From the NCBI GenBank assembly GCA_045628845.1, contig JAZQQE010000094.1, positions 1-39,144 on the forward strand: 39,144 bases of DNA. The letters run 5' to 3'. Shown here in pieces: positions 31,155 through 38,473 of this stretch. The notes beneath the pieces were generated by a model that was given only the letters and a program-made list of their open reading frames with translations, was not told the DNA's origin and did no database searches. Made by a program: the position numbers and the translations under genes. Source of the stretch: RGIG7949 sp045628845 (GTDB taxonomy: Bacteria > Bacillota > Clostridia > Oscillospirales > Oscillospiraceae). Position 1 is the first letter of the stretch; every line of letters starts with the position of its first letter.

Positions 31155-32218
31155 TTCTTCAAACCTCCGTTCACGGTTTTGATCTGTTCAAGTACCTCGG
31201 CAGGCGAGGGAATGATGCCGCCGGTACGTCCGAAGAACCTGACGGGCTTCATGCCGTTGACGGCAAGGGCGATATCGTCCGCCATCTGGCCCATGCTCAT
31301 CTCGACGGAGATGAAGGCTCCGGCAGTCTCGGCAAGTCTCTGGAGAGGCTTGGTGACGAACGGCCAAAGGGTGATCGGACGGAGCAGACCGGCCTTGATG
31401 CCCTCGGCTCTGGCGGCGACGACGGCGCTGCGGCAGATACGGGAGGAAGCGCCGTAGGCGACGAGCACGACGTCGGCGTCCTCGGTCATGAACTCTTCCC
31501 AGCGCTGCTCGGTCTCCTTGCACTTCTCATAGCGGGCGAAGCGCTCGAAGTTGGTCTTCTCGAGAAGGGCGGGATCGAGATACAGAGAGTTGACTATGTT
31601 GTGCGGGCGCTGCTTCTTCGTGCCGGTGACGGCCCAGGGCCTGTCGGGAGGCGTGAAGTCGCCGGGCTCGGGGAGCAGGACGGGCTCCATCATCTGACCG
31701 AGCATACCGTCGGAGAACAGCATCGCGGGCATGCGGTATTTCTCGCCGAGATCGAAGGCGAGGAAGACAAGGTCAACGACCTCCTGCACGGAGGAGGGCG
31801 CGAGGACTATCAGATGGAAGTCACCGTGACCGGTGGCCTTGGTGGCCTGGAAATAGTCCGACTGCGCGGGCTGGATGCCGCCGAGGCCGGGGCCGCCGCG
31901 CTGAACGTTGACGAGAAGGGCGGGGAGGTCGCAGCCTGCCATGTAGGAGATACCCTCACTCATGAGGCTTATGCCGGGAGAGCTGGTTGAGGTCATGGCA
32001 CGGATGCCGGCGGCAGAGGCGCCGAGCACCATGTTGATGGAAGCGATCTCACTTTCGGCCTGAAGGAACACGCCGCCGATTTTCGGCAGCTTCTTGGCCA
32101 TGTAGGCAGCGAGCTCGGTCTGCGGAGTGATGGGGTAACCGAAGAAGTGACGGCAGCCCGCGCAGATGGCGGCTTCGCCGAGAGCTTCGTTGCCCTTCAT
32201 AAGAACTTTTTCAGCCAT
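31151..32218 (-). CDS. vorB: 2-oxoacid:ferredoxin oxidoreductase, alpha subunit (VorB type)
   Basis: The 355-residue protein begins MAEKVLMKGNEALGEAAI and has GYPITPQTELAAYM, QAESEIASINMVLGAS and TSTSSPGISLMSEG, the pyrimidine-binding half typical of VOR alpha subunits (3-methyl-2-oxobutanoate dehydrogenase VorB). The ATG at 32218 is preferred to an upstream in-frame start inside the ferredoxin gene because AAAGGAAG precedes it and the family starts here. Substrate preference for branched-chain 2-oxoacids is inferred from resemblance; a KOR-type 2-oxoglutarate enzyme cannot be excluded. Confidence 0.92.
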   Translation of the reverse strand: MAEKVLMKGNEALGEAAICAGCRHFFGYPITPQTELAAYMAKKLPKIGGVFLQAESEIASINMVLGASAAGIRAMTSTSSPGISLMSEGISYMAGCDLPALLVNVQRGGPGLGGIQPAQSDYFQATKATGHGDFHLIVLAPSSVQEVVDLVFLAFDLGEKYRMPAMLFSDGMLGQMMEPVLLPEPGDFTPPDRPWAVTGTKKQRPHNIVNSLYLDPALLEKTNFERFARYEKCKETEQRWEEFMTEDADVVLVAYGASSRICRSAVVAARAEGIKAGLLRPITLWPFVTKPLQRLAETAGAFISVEMSMGQMADDIALAVNGMKPVRFFGRTGGIIPSPAEVLEQIKTVNGGLKK

Positions 32219-32235
32219 TATGTATCTTCCTTTCT

Positions 32236-32442
32236 TCAGCGTAGTACCGTGATGGCCGCGTCGGGGCACATCTGCGCGCAGGAGGCGCAGCCGGTGCAGG
32301 CGGCTTCATCGGTAAGCTCGGCGGGATGATAGCCCTTGGCGTTGATCCTGTCGGGCGACAGGGCGATGAGGTGCTTGGGGCAGGCGCCCGCGCAGAGCTC
32401 GCAGCCCTTGCAGTAGGTCTCGTTGACAATGATTTTTGCCAT
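32236..32442 (-). CDS. 2-oxoacid:ferredoxin oxidoreductase, delta (2x[4Fe-4S] ferredoxin) subunit
   Basis: The 68-residue protein has two complete cluster motifs: CKGCELCAGACP and CTGCASCAQMCP. It passes electrons from the TPP subunit to external ferredoxin. It lies 17 nt before vorB and 13 nt after the ATPase gene, in the same operon. Confidence 0.95.
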   Translation of the reverse strand: MAKIIVNETYCKGCELCAGACPKHLIALSPDRINAKGYHPAELTDEAACTGCASCAQMCPDAAITVLR

Positions 32443-32455
32443 ATTCTTCTTCCTT

Positions 32456-33136
32456 TCAGTTAGACCAGGGAGTTCTGACGTGTATATCTACCGGATAGAC
32501 GTCCGGAATGGTCAGCGTATCTGCTATTGCGCGCGGCGCGGTCGTGAAGCGAAGGGGAAGTCCGAGAAGCTTCGAGGTCTCCGCCGCGTATCCGACGGAG
32601 CCGAGGACGGTGTCCGCATCCGTGCCGCCCATGAGGTGAGAGTTGTTCGCTATGCAGGTGGCCTTAAGGCGGGATGCCGTCTCGATCTCGCTCAGGAGAG
32701 CCGCTGCGTCTCCGCTTTCGGAGGTGAGCGGCCTGAACTTGTTGATGACGTAGATCATGTCGTATTCGACTGAGGCAAATTTCGATGCGTAGCGTCCGAG
32801 CGCGGTCGCTCCCGCGTCGTCGCCGCCGACGTCGATGATAACGCGGCCGTCGATGCTGTCGAAGACGGAGTATATCTCGGCAGGCAGGGAGGGTACGTCG
32901 AGTGCGCTGCGGGCGTATCTCGGAGCTATGAGCCTTATCCCGTGCGACTCTATGAGCTCGTCATAGTCAGAGGAACGGAAATAGGGGTTCACGATGTCGA
33001 GATCGACTATTGCGCATTTTTCGCCTCTGCGCGCGAAGTCGAGCGCAAGATTGAGGGAAAGATTCGTCTTGCCGCAGCCGTAGTGCCCGGTAACGAGAGT
33101 TATTCTTTTAAGTGTAGAAGCGTCAAACATATTCAT
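32456..33136 (-). CDS. ParA/MinD-like P-loop ATPase of the VOR operon
   Basis: The 226-residue protein has a Walker A motif GHYGCGKTNLS at about 17-27, a DLDIVNPYFRSSD segment after strand 2 and VIIDVGGDDAGATALGRY as the Walker B/switch region. The fold is SIMIBI-class (ParA, MinD, Mrp, CobQ-like). It lacks the first lysine of the deviant Walker A, since the motif reads GxxGxGKT. The role is unknown; cofactor or Fe-S loading of the adjacent oxidoreductase is only a guess. The first ATG overlaps the upstream stop (ATGA); a second ATG at 33130 is better spaced from GGAAG and may be the real start. Confidence 0.8.
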   Translation of the reverse strand: MNMFDASTLKRITLVTGHYGCGKTNLSLNLALDFARRGEKCAIVDLDIVNPYFRSSDYDELIESHGIRLIAPRYARSALDVPSLPAEIYSVFDSIDGRVIIDVGGDDAGATALGRYASKFASVEYDMIYVINKFRPLTSESGDAAALLSEIETASRLKATCIANNSHLMGGTDADTVLGSVGYAAETSKLLGLPLRFTTAPRAIADTLTIPDVYPVDIHVRTPWSN

Positions 33137-34404
33137 TCTTCCGAGTCCTCGCCGCGCTTGTTGATTATGACTTTCAGCGTTTCAACGCGCATCGCGGCGG
33201 CTTCCGTAACGGTAACGTCAAAAATATCGTAGGTGAACCTGTCGCCCACCTCGGGGAATTTGTCCAGCATCTCGACAGCCCAGCCGCCCATCGTTGTGTA
33301 CTCACATTCAAAATCCTCGGGCGGGGTATAATCCACTTCGTCGAAGAACTCGTCTATTCCGACAGTCGCCTGAACGACGTAGGTGTCGTCATCAAGGACC
33401 TCGATATCCTTCTCGACCTCGTCGCTTTCGTCGAATATGTCGCCGACTATCTCTTCGAGGATGTCCTCGAGCGTAAGTATGCCCATCGTGCCGCCGAATT
33501 CATCGACGACTATCGCCATCTGGCTGTGCTTGCGCTTGAATTCCATGAGGATGGAGGAGATGTTGCGAGTCTTGTGTACGAATATCGCGGGAGTGAGGAC
33601 GGACTCTATGTCAAACCCGTCTTTTCCTTCGGATATGACGGTCTTGATGAGCTTTTTCGCAGAGAGGATGCCGATGATGTTGTCTATGCTCTCTCTGTAA
33701 ACGGGAATACGCGAGAAACTGAGCAGGTCTTCATTGGAAAGGAGCTCGCCGATATCGTCATCGGCGTCCCACGCGTACATGTCGACGCGGGGGATGAAAA
33801 TGTCCTGAGCCGTGAGGTCGGAAAATTCTATGGCGGAGCGGATAAGCTCGCCCTCTTTTTCCGTGAAGACGCCCTCGTCCTCGATGCTTTCGAGGATGGT
33901 GACGAGCTCTTCATCCGTTACCTCGGGCTCGGGGTCCTTCGGAGTCCACGCGCGCGCCATCGCTTCAACGAGCTTGTTGACTACGAAAACTACCGGGAAA
34001 AATATGATCATGCAGAAGCGCAGCGGCCTTGCGAAGGAGGCGACGAGCTCGTCTGCACGGTAGGTGCCTATTATCTTGGGGATTATCTCACCGAGCACGA
34101 GGAGAACGCCGGTCGAGATGAGGGATGAAACGCCCTCGCTCATCTGCCACAGCTCGAGACCGACGACTGCGACCGCCGATGAGAAGGCGATATTTACGAG
34201 ATTGTTTCCGACGAGGACCGTAGAGAGGAAATCGGTGAATTCGTCGGATATCCGGACGGCGAGAGCGGCGCGCTTTGAGCCGTTCTCGGCGGCCTTGTGA
34301 AGCCTCAGGCTGTTGGCCGTGGCGTAAATTATCTCAGCCGAGGAAAAGAAAGCCGAAGCGATGACGAGAAAAACGAGGAGTATCCACAAAAGAACCATTG
34401 TCAT
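33133..34404 (-). CDS. CNNM/CorC-type membrane protein (DUF21-CBS-CorC_HlyC), full length
   Basis: The 423-residue protein has a DUF21/CNNM membrane domain (about 1-150, with FSSAEIIYATAN and VGNNLVNIAFSSA), a cytoplasmic CBS pair (about 205-325, with MAIVVDEFGGTMGILTLEDI) and a C-terminal CorC_HlyC domain (about 340-415). Such proteins are linked to Mg2+ or Co2+ export or homeostasis; 'hemolysin' is a historic name. Its start overlaps the upstream paralogue by 4 nt, and its stop overlaps the ATPase start by 4 nt. Confidence 0.9.
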   Translation of the reverse strand: MTMVLLWILLVFLVIASAFFSSAEIIYATANSLRLHKAAENGSKRAALAVRISDEFTDFLSTVLVGNNLVNIAFSSAVAVVGLELWQMSEGVSSLISTGVLLVLGEIIPKIIGTYRADELVASFARPLRFCMIIFFPVVFVVNKLVEAMARAWTPKDPEPEVTDEELVTILESIEDEGVFTEKEGELIRSAIEFSDLTAQDIFIPRVDMYAWDADDDIGELLSNEDLLSFSRIPVYRESIDNIIGILSAKKLIKTVISEGKDGFDIESVLTPAIFVHKTRNISSILMEFKRKHSQMAIVVDEFGGTMGILTLEDILEEIVGDIFDESDEVEKDIEVLDDDTYVVQATVGIDEFFDEVDYTPPEDFECEYTTMGGWAVEMLDKFPEVGDRFTYDIFDVTVTEAAAMRVETLKVIINKRGEDSEE

Positions 34405-35420
34405 ATCGAGGCCTCGTTTCTCGCGGGACGAACGATATCGTCTTCATCATAGATCTCACCGACGAGCTCCTCCATGATGTCCTCCATCGTGATGAAGCCT
34501 ACGGCGATGCCGTTATCGTCGGTAACTACCGCAAGGTGCGTACGTCTGCGGCCGAGCCCCTCAAAGGCCTGATCGAGCTTCGTATCGGGAGAGATGAGAT
34601 ACGGGAGCTTCATAAGCCGGCCAATGTCGACCTTCGCGCCGCGCAGATATTTTGGCAGACAGTCCTTGACGCACAGAACGCCGATTATCCTGTCCTTCGT
34701 TCCCGCATATACGGGAAGCCTTGAATACTTCTGCTCCATAATGACGCGCTTAATCTCGTGACTGGGCGCGTTTATATCCACAGCGACCATGTCGGAAACG
34801 GGCATCATGATCTCGCGGACCTCGGTATCGGAAAATTCGATAGCCGACTTGATGAGCTCGCTTTCCTCCGGCTCGATGAGCCCCTCGTCGCGGACGTTTT
34901 CGACGATGGTCGAAAATTCGTCCTCCGTGATGCTCGGGACGTCGTCACGCTTGGGGAACATCAGGCGGAGCAGAGCTCCGAGCCCCTGAAAGAGGAGGGT
35001 CAGCGGCGTGAGTATAACGTTGAGTATCATCACCGGGAGAGAGACTGCAAGAGCAAAGGCGTCTGCATTGGCGCGGGCGAAATTTTTGGGGATCGTTTCG
35101 GAGAAGAGGAATATCAGAAGCGTCAGAACGACCGTCGAAACGACGGCGCCCGGAGCACCCATGATATTTACGAAGAGCACAGCGGCTGCGGCGGAAGCGA
35201 AAACGTGGCACACGTTCGTTCCGATGAGCAGCGTGGAAAGAAGCCTGTCGAATTTGTCGAGTATCTTTTCTACACGCTTTGCACGCTTGTCGCCGTCCTC
35301 CGCTTTCTTCCGGATGCGTATCCTGTTGCAGTAGGAGAAGGCGGTTTCGGCGCCTGCGAAAAATGCGCCGAGAATAATGAGAACTATGACCAGAATACTT
35401 CGGGGTATCGCGTCGTCCAT
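34401..35420 (-). CDS. CNNM-type membrane protein (DUF21-CBS) lacking the CorC_HlyC domain
   Basis: The 339-residue paralogue of the next gene has the same DUF21 domain (FAGAETAFSYCN, IGTNVCHVFASAA) and CBS pair (THLAVVTDDNGIAVGFITMEDI). It ends soon after EELVGEIYDEDD, with only about a dozen residues where the C-terminal domain would be. The stop is clean and overlaps the next start (ATGA), so this looks like a true short form rather than a frameshift. The tandem pair may form a heterodimer through the membrane and CBS domains. Confidence 0.88.
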   Translation of the reverse strand: MDDAIPRSILVIVLIILGAFFAGAETAFSYCNRIRIRKKAEDGDKRAKRVEKILDKFDRLLSTLLIGTNVCHVFASAAAAVLFVNIMGAPGAVVSTVVLTLLIFLFSETIPKNFARANADAFALAVSLPVMILNVILTPLTLLFQGLGALLRLMFPKRDDVPSITEDEFSTIVENVRDEGLIEPEESELIKSAIEFSDTEVREIMMPVSDMVAVDINAPSHEIKRVIMEQKYSRLPVYAGTKDRIIGVLCVKDCLPKYLRGAKVDIGRLMKLPYLISPDTKLDQAFEGLGRRRTHLAVVTDDNGIAVGFITMEDIMEELVGEIYDEDDIVRPARNEASI

Positions 35421-35483
35421 AAAAGGACATCACTCCAATCGAATGTTGAATTTTAATCGCAGGGTAACTGAATATTAAAGTTT

Positions 35484-35512
35484 ATCATAGCATTTTACGC
35501 TGAACTTTGCAA
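35484..35512 (-). promoter_or_regulatory. Promoter of the CNNM-VOR-acyl-CoA synthetase run
   Basis: On the minus strand TTGCAA, a 17-nt spacer and TATGAT with a TGC extension form a good promoter, about 60 nt before the first CNNM gene. No other clear promoter or terminator appears between here and 27620. Confidence 0.72.
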
Positions 35513-35525
35513 GAGCGCAGAGGAC

Positions 35526-35735
35526 TCAAATATCAAAGTCCTCCTCGGTAAAATCCGAGCTCAGCTCACAGGAAAGAGATTCGGGTTCTCTTTTGAGCGG
35601 GTCATAGCGAAACGCGGCGCATTTGCCCCAAAGGTCAACGACGCCGTGCTTTTTGCATACCGCGTTTTCCTCGTCGAGTATGCCGGCAAAAAGGCAGTAG
35701 GCACAGGCTTTTTCGATTTTTTTCCTGAAAAGCAT
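35526..35735 (-). CDS. Small cysteine-containing protein of unknown function
   Basis: The 69-residue protein has CAYC (13 residues from the start), CKKHG and a later Cys in LWGKCAAFRYDPLKREP, four cysteines that could bind zinc, and an acidic C-terminus (DFTEEDFDI). The CKKHGVVDLWGKCAAFRYDPLKR region looks like a conserved small family in Clostridia (from memory). AGAGAGG precedes the ATG, and it has its own strong promoter overlapping the end of ylbJ, which supports it as a real gene. Confidence 0.75.
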   Translation of the reverse strand: MLFRKKIEKACAYCLFAGILDEENAVCKKHGVVDLWGKCAAFRYDPLKREPESLSCELSSDFTEEDFDI

Positions 35736-35767
35736 ACAGATGACCTCTCTTTCTGTAAAACTAAATT

Positions 35768-35796
35768 ATTATACAACATAATGCGTGCTATTTCAA
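35768..35796 (-). promoter_or_regulatory. Promoter of the small Cys protein gene
   Basis: On the minus strand TTGAAA, a 17-nt spacer and TATAAT are near consensus. The -35 lies within the last two codons of ylbJ. The predicted start leaves a leader of about 26 nt. Confidence 0.82.
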
Positions 35797-36936
35797 CCGC
35801 CGCCGCTCAATATATATTTTACCTGCGGCGCACGCCGACAGCACCGCAAATGGCACAAGAGCGCACGCGGAGAGGAGCAGCGTATGTCCCGCGCCGGCAC
35901 CGGACAGAGCCGTCACACCGTCGGCGAGGACGAGCGCGACCTCCTCTCCGGGAGAGAACACCGAGAACGCTGCGTAGGCGTACAGAGCTGATATCACCCC
36001 GTGAAGGAGCTTCCCGAATATGTAATTTCGTGCGCGGAGACCGCTCTCCGAGATAAATCCGAGCACCTGAAAGTGGACGGAAAGGCCTGCCCATCCGAGC
36101 ATAAAAGCTGCCATGGCGGCGTTTTTCGACATCGACCCTGCCGCGCCGCGTAGCGAGCTGACCCCGCTCGTCAGTTCGATAAGACCCGAAATGATGCCCT
36201 CCGCGCCTGCAGAGGTGACGCCGAGCGGACGAAGAATGAATGAAAGAGCCTCCGCCGCGGCGGGAATTATCCCCGCAAGGTACAGAAGCCTTATCAGCAC
36301 CGTGAAGAAAATAACGAAGCCGCATATCCCGAGAACGGCGGTAAACGAGCTCTTGACGCATGAGACGAAGACTGCGGGAAGCGTATCGTGCTCTGTGAGC
36401 TTATCCGCTGTTTGCACTTCGCCGATATCTCCGCGCGTTTTCCCGCGAAAGACGAGTCCGACGGTGACGGAAGATAGAAAATGCACGCCGTACAAAATAA
36501 GTCCCGTACGGGTATCGCCGAATACGCCCGCTCCGACAACGCCGAGAATAAAGGCCGGGCCCGTATTGTTGCAGAAGCCGAGAAGACGCTCTGCCTCACG
36601 CCTCCTACATCCGCCGCGATCATACAGCGTTATCGCGGCTCGCGCTCCGACCGGATAGCCCCCGATAAAACCGAGCAGGAAAGGTACCGCACAGCTACCG
36701 CCTACGTTGAAGAGCCTTTTCATGACGGGCGAAGCGAGCTTCCCGAGCACTTCCGCGAGCCCAAGCTCTATCATCATCGACGAGAGAACGAAAAACGGGA
36801 AGAGCGAGGGTACGATGAGGTCCGTGCACATTCGGAGACCGTCCTTTGCCGCGCTCACGGATTCAGAGGGAAAGGCCGCAAGGCCCGCCAGAAGCGCCGC
36901 AAGGCCGAGATAAACGGGTATGTCCTTCCGTTTCAT
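35788..36936 (-). CDS. ylbJ: Sporulation integral membrane protein YlbJ
   Basis: The 382-residue membrane protein has about eight or more hydrophobic segments and Gate/nucleoside-recognition features (LIVPSLFPFFVLSSMM, FLLGFIGGYPVGAR, CNNTGPAFILG). These are the hallmarks of YlbJ, a mother-cell protein needed for spore cortex formation. The ATG at 36936 is chosen because AGGAGGTG lies 8 nt upstream and a longer frame adds a basic, non-conserved stretch. It is divergent from the sporulation genes yqfC-yqfD with an 80-bp gap holding sporulation-type promoters. Confidence 0.93.
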   Translation of the reverse strand: MKRKDIPVYLGLAALLAGLAAFPSESVSAAKDGLRMCTDLIVPSLFPFFVLSSMMIELGLAEVLGKLASPVMKRLFNVGGSCAVPFLLGFIGGYPVGARAAITLYDRGGCRRREAERLLGFCNNTGPAFILGVVGAGVFGDTRTGLILYGVHFLSSVTVGLVFRGKTRGDIGEVQTADKLTEHDTLPAVFVSCVKSSFTAVLGICGFVIFFTVLIRLLYLAGIIPAAAEALSFILRPLGVTSAGAEGIISGLIELTSGVSSLRGAAGSMSKNAAMAAFMLGWAGLSVHFQVLGFISESGLRARNYIFGKLLHGVISALYAYAAFSVFSPGEEVALVLADGVTALSGAGAGHTLLLSACALVPFAVLSACAAGKIYIERRRLK

Positions 36937-36966
36937 TGTTCCGCACCTCCTGTGAGAATGTCGTAA

Positions 36967-36995
36967 AAGCTTATGCCGCGTCATAGATTTTATTG
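36967..36995 (-). promoter_or_regulatory. Candidate SigE-type promoter of ylbJ
   Basis: On the minus strand CAATAAA, a 13-nt spacer and CATAAGCTT resemble the SigE pattern (about KMATATT, 13-14 nt, CATAnnnT). The predicted start leaves a leader of about 25 nt with the RBS inside. Confidence 0.5.
36982..36989 (+). promoter_or_regulatory. Candidate SigE-type -10 of yqfC-yqfD
   Basis: CATAGATT fits CATAnnnT; the -35 (around TCGTAAA, 14 nt upstream) is weaker. It overlaps the spacer and -35 edge of the opposing ylbJ promoter. Confidence 0.4.
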
Positions 36996-37016
36996 ACCGG
37001 GAGGGGGTATGTCAGC

Positions 37017-37265
37017 TTGAAACGGAAAAGGATGTTCGAGGAAACGATGTCGCTGCTCGCTTCGCCGTCGGTCGAGGTCATGGGCCGGGAGAACGTACGC
37101 ATAGAGTCACATCGCGGCATAAGCGCTTTTTCTCCGGAGGAGGTCGTGATACGGCTCAAATCGGGCTGTATGGTCATAAAGGGACGGGACCTTTCTATCA
37201 GAGCGATGAACGAGAGCTTCATCTCCGTCGCGGGCAGGATAGACGGCACGGAATACAGGGAATAG
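37017..37265 (+). CDS. yqfC: Sporulation protein YqfC (YabP/YqfC family)
   Basis: The 82-residue protein has the YabP/YqfC pattern: an N-terminal helix, then SPSVEVMGRENVRIESHRGISAF (shown partly: ENVRIESHRGI) and VVIRLKSGCMVIKGRDLSI. YqfC is needed in the mother cell with YqfD. The start is probably TTG at 37017, which gives the usual KRKRMFEE-type start and lies 9 nt after AGGGGG. An in-frame TTG at 36993 would precede the RBS. yqfD follows after 3 nt. Confidence 0.88.
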   Translation: MKRKRMFEETMSLLASPSVEVMGRENVRIESHRGISAFSPEEVVIRLKSGCMVIKGRDLSIRAMNESFISVAGRIDGTEYRE

Positions 37266-37268
37266 AGC

Positions 37269-38468
37269 ATGGGTTATTCGTTCGACCGAATTTTCGGTCA
37301 AGTCAGGATAGAGCTTCGCGGGGCCCGTCCCGAGCGCATACTGAACGTACTCGCCGCGCGGGGAATCACGGTGCGCCGGGCGGAGAAGAAGTCGGAAAAC
37401 GAGATAGTACTGGATTGCGCGATAAGCTCGGAAAGCTCCATCCTCAGGGCTGCGTCCGACTGCGGGATGGCGTCGAGAGAGCTTAAAAAACGCGGCCTTA
37501 TCTTTTTTGCTGCACGGCTTAAAAAGCGCGCGGTACTGCTCGTCGCGGCTCTTGCCGTCATCCTCGCGGCTTATTTTCTTTCGCTTTTCGTGTGGGAGGT
37601 GCGCGTCGAGGGCAACGAGAACGTCCCGTCCGGAGAGATACGTGCCGCGCTCGAACGGTCGGGCTTCGGCATAGGCTCGTTCGGCCCGACCTGCGACAGG
37701 GAATATGCTGCCTCCTTCGTGCGCATGACCGTGGGAAAGCTCTCGTGGGTCGGGATAAATATCCGCGGATGCGTTTTGACGGTCATCGTACGGGAACGAC
37801 GCGAGCCGCCGGAGATAATCGAAGAAAATGAGCCGTGTGATATCGCCGCGGCGAAAACGGGCGTCATAGTATCGTTCGACGATTTCAGGGGCAGGGGCCT
37901 TGCCGAGGTCGGAGATACGGTCCTCAAGGGTCAAAAGCTCGTCAGCGGGGAGCTCCCGGACCTCACGGGCAGCGTTAGATACGTTCACAGCTTCGCGTCC
38001 GTCAGGGCGCGAACGTGGTATGAGCTCTCCGCGGTGATGCCGCTTGAATACGGCGTTAAGGACTATAACGGGATACAAAAGGAGAAAAACGCTCTCGTGC
38101 TCGGCGATTTGAGGATAAATTTGTACTTAAACAGTAGAATTTCGGAGCGTGGATGTGATAATATCATATACGATGAGCGTGGTATGCTTTTCGGCAGATA
38201 TCCTCTGCCTGCGCTCCTTCGCTTGAGCCGGTCGTCGTCCTATGAGCCGGTGAGCGTGCGTATGCCGGAGTACGAGGCGGAGGCGATGCTCCGCGAGAGC
38301 CTCGAAAGGCGGCTCAGGTCCATGCTCACGGATGGAGAGATAACGGATATTTCCTTCGAAACGGTGTGTGACGGCGATTCCGTAACGGTCGTCATGCACG
38401 CCGAGTGCATCGAGGAGATAGCATGCCGTGCACAGCTTGAAAAGTCTTCAACACGGGAGGAAGCATAA
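37269..38468 (+). CDS. yqfD: Sporulation protein YqfD
   Basis: The 399-residue protein has an N-terminal cytoplasmic part, one membrane helix (about 88-110; VLLVAALAVILAAYFLSLFV) and an outside domain beginning WEVRVEGNENVPSGEIRAAL, which is POTRA-like. This is the layout of YqfD, a mother-cell stage IV protein. It sits in the conserved order yqfC-yqfD-phoH. GTG/TTG choices are not needed because ATG at 37269 directly follows the yqfC stop. Confidence 0.93.
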   Translation: MGYSFDRIFGQVRIELRGARPERILNVLAARGITVRRAEKKSENEIVLDCAISSESSILRAASDCGMASRELKKRGLIFFAARLKKRAVLLVAALAVILAAYFLSLFVWEVRVEGNENVPSGEIRAALERSGFGIGSFGPTCDREYAASFVRMTVGKLSWVGINIRGCVLTVIVRERREPPEIIEENEPCDIAAAKTGVIVSFDDFRGRGLAEVGDTVLKGQKLVSGELPDLTGSVRYVHSFASVRARTWYELSAVMPLEYGVKDYNGIQKEKNALVLGDLRINLYLNSRISERGCDNIIYDERGMLFGRYPLPALLRLSRSSSYEPVSVRMPEYEAEAMLRESLERRLRSMLTDGEITDISFETVCDGDSVTVVMHAECIEEIACRAQLEKSSTREEA

Positions 38469-38473
38469 AGCCA

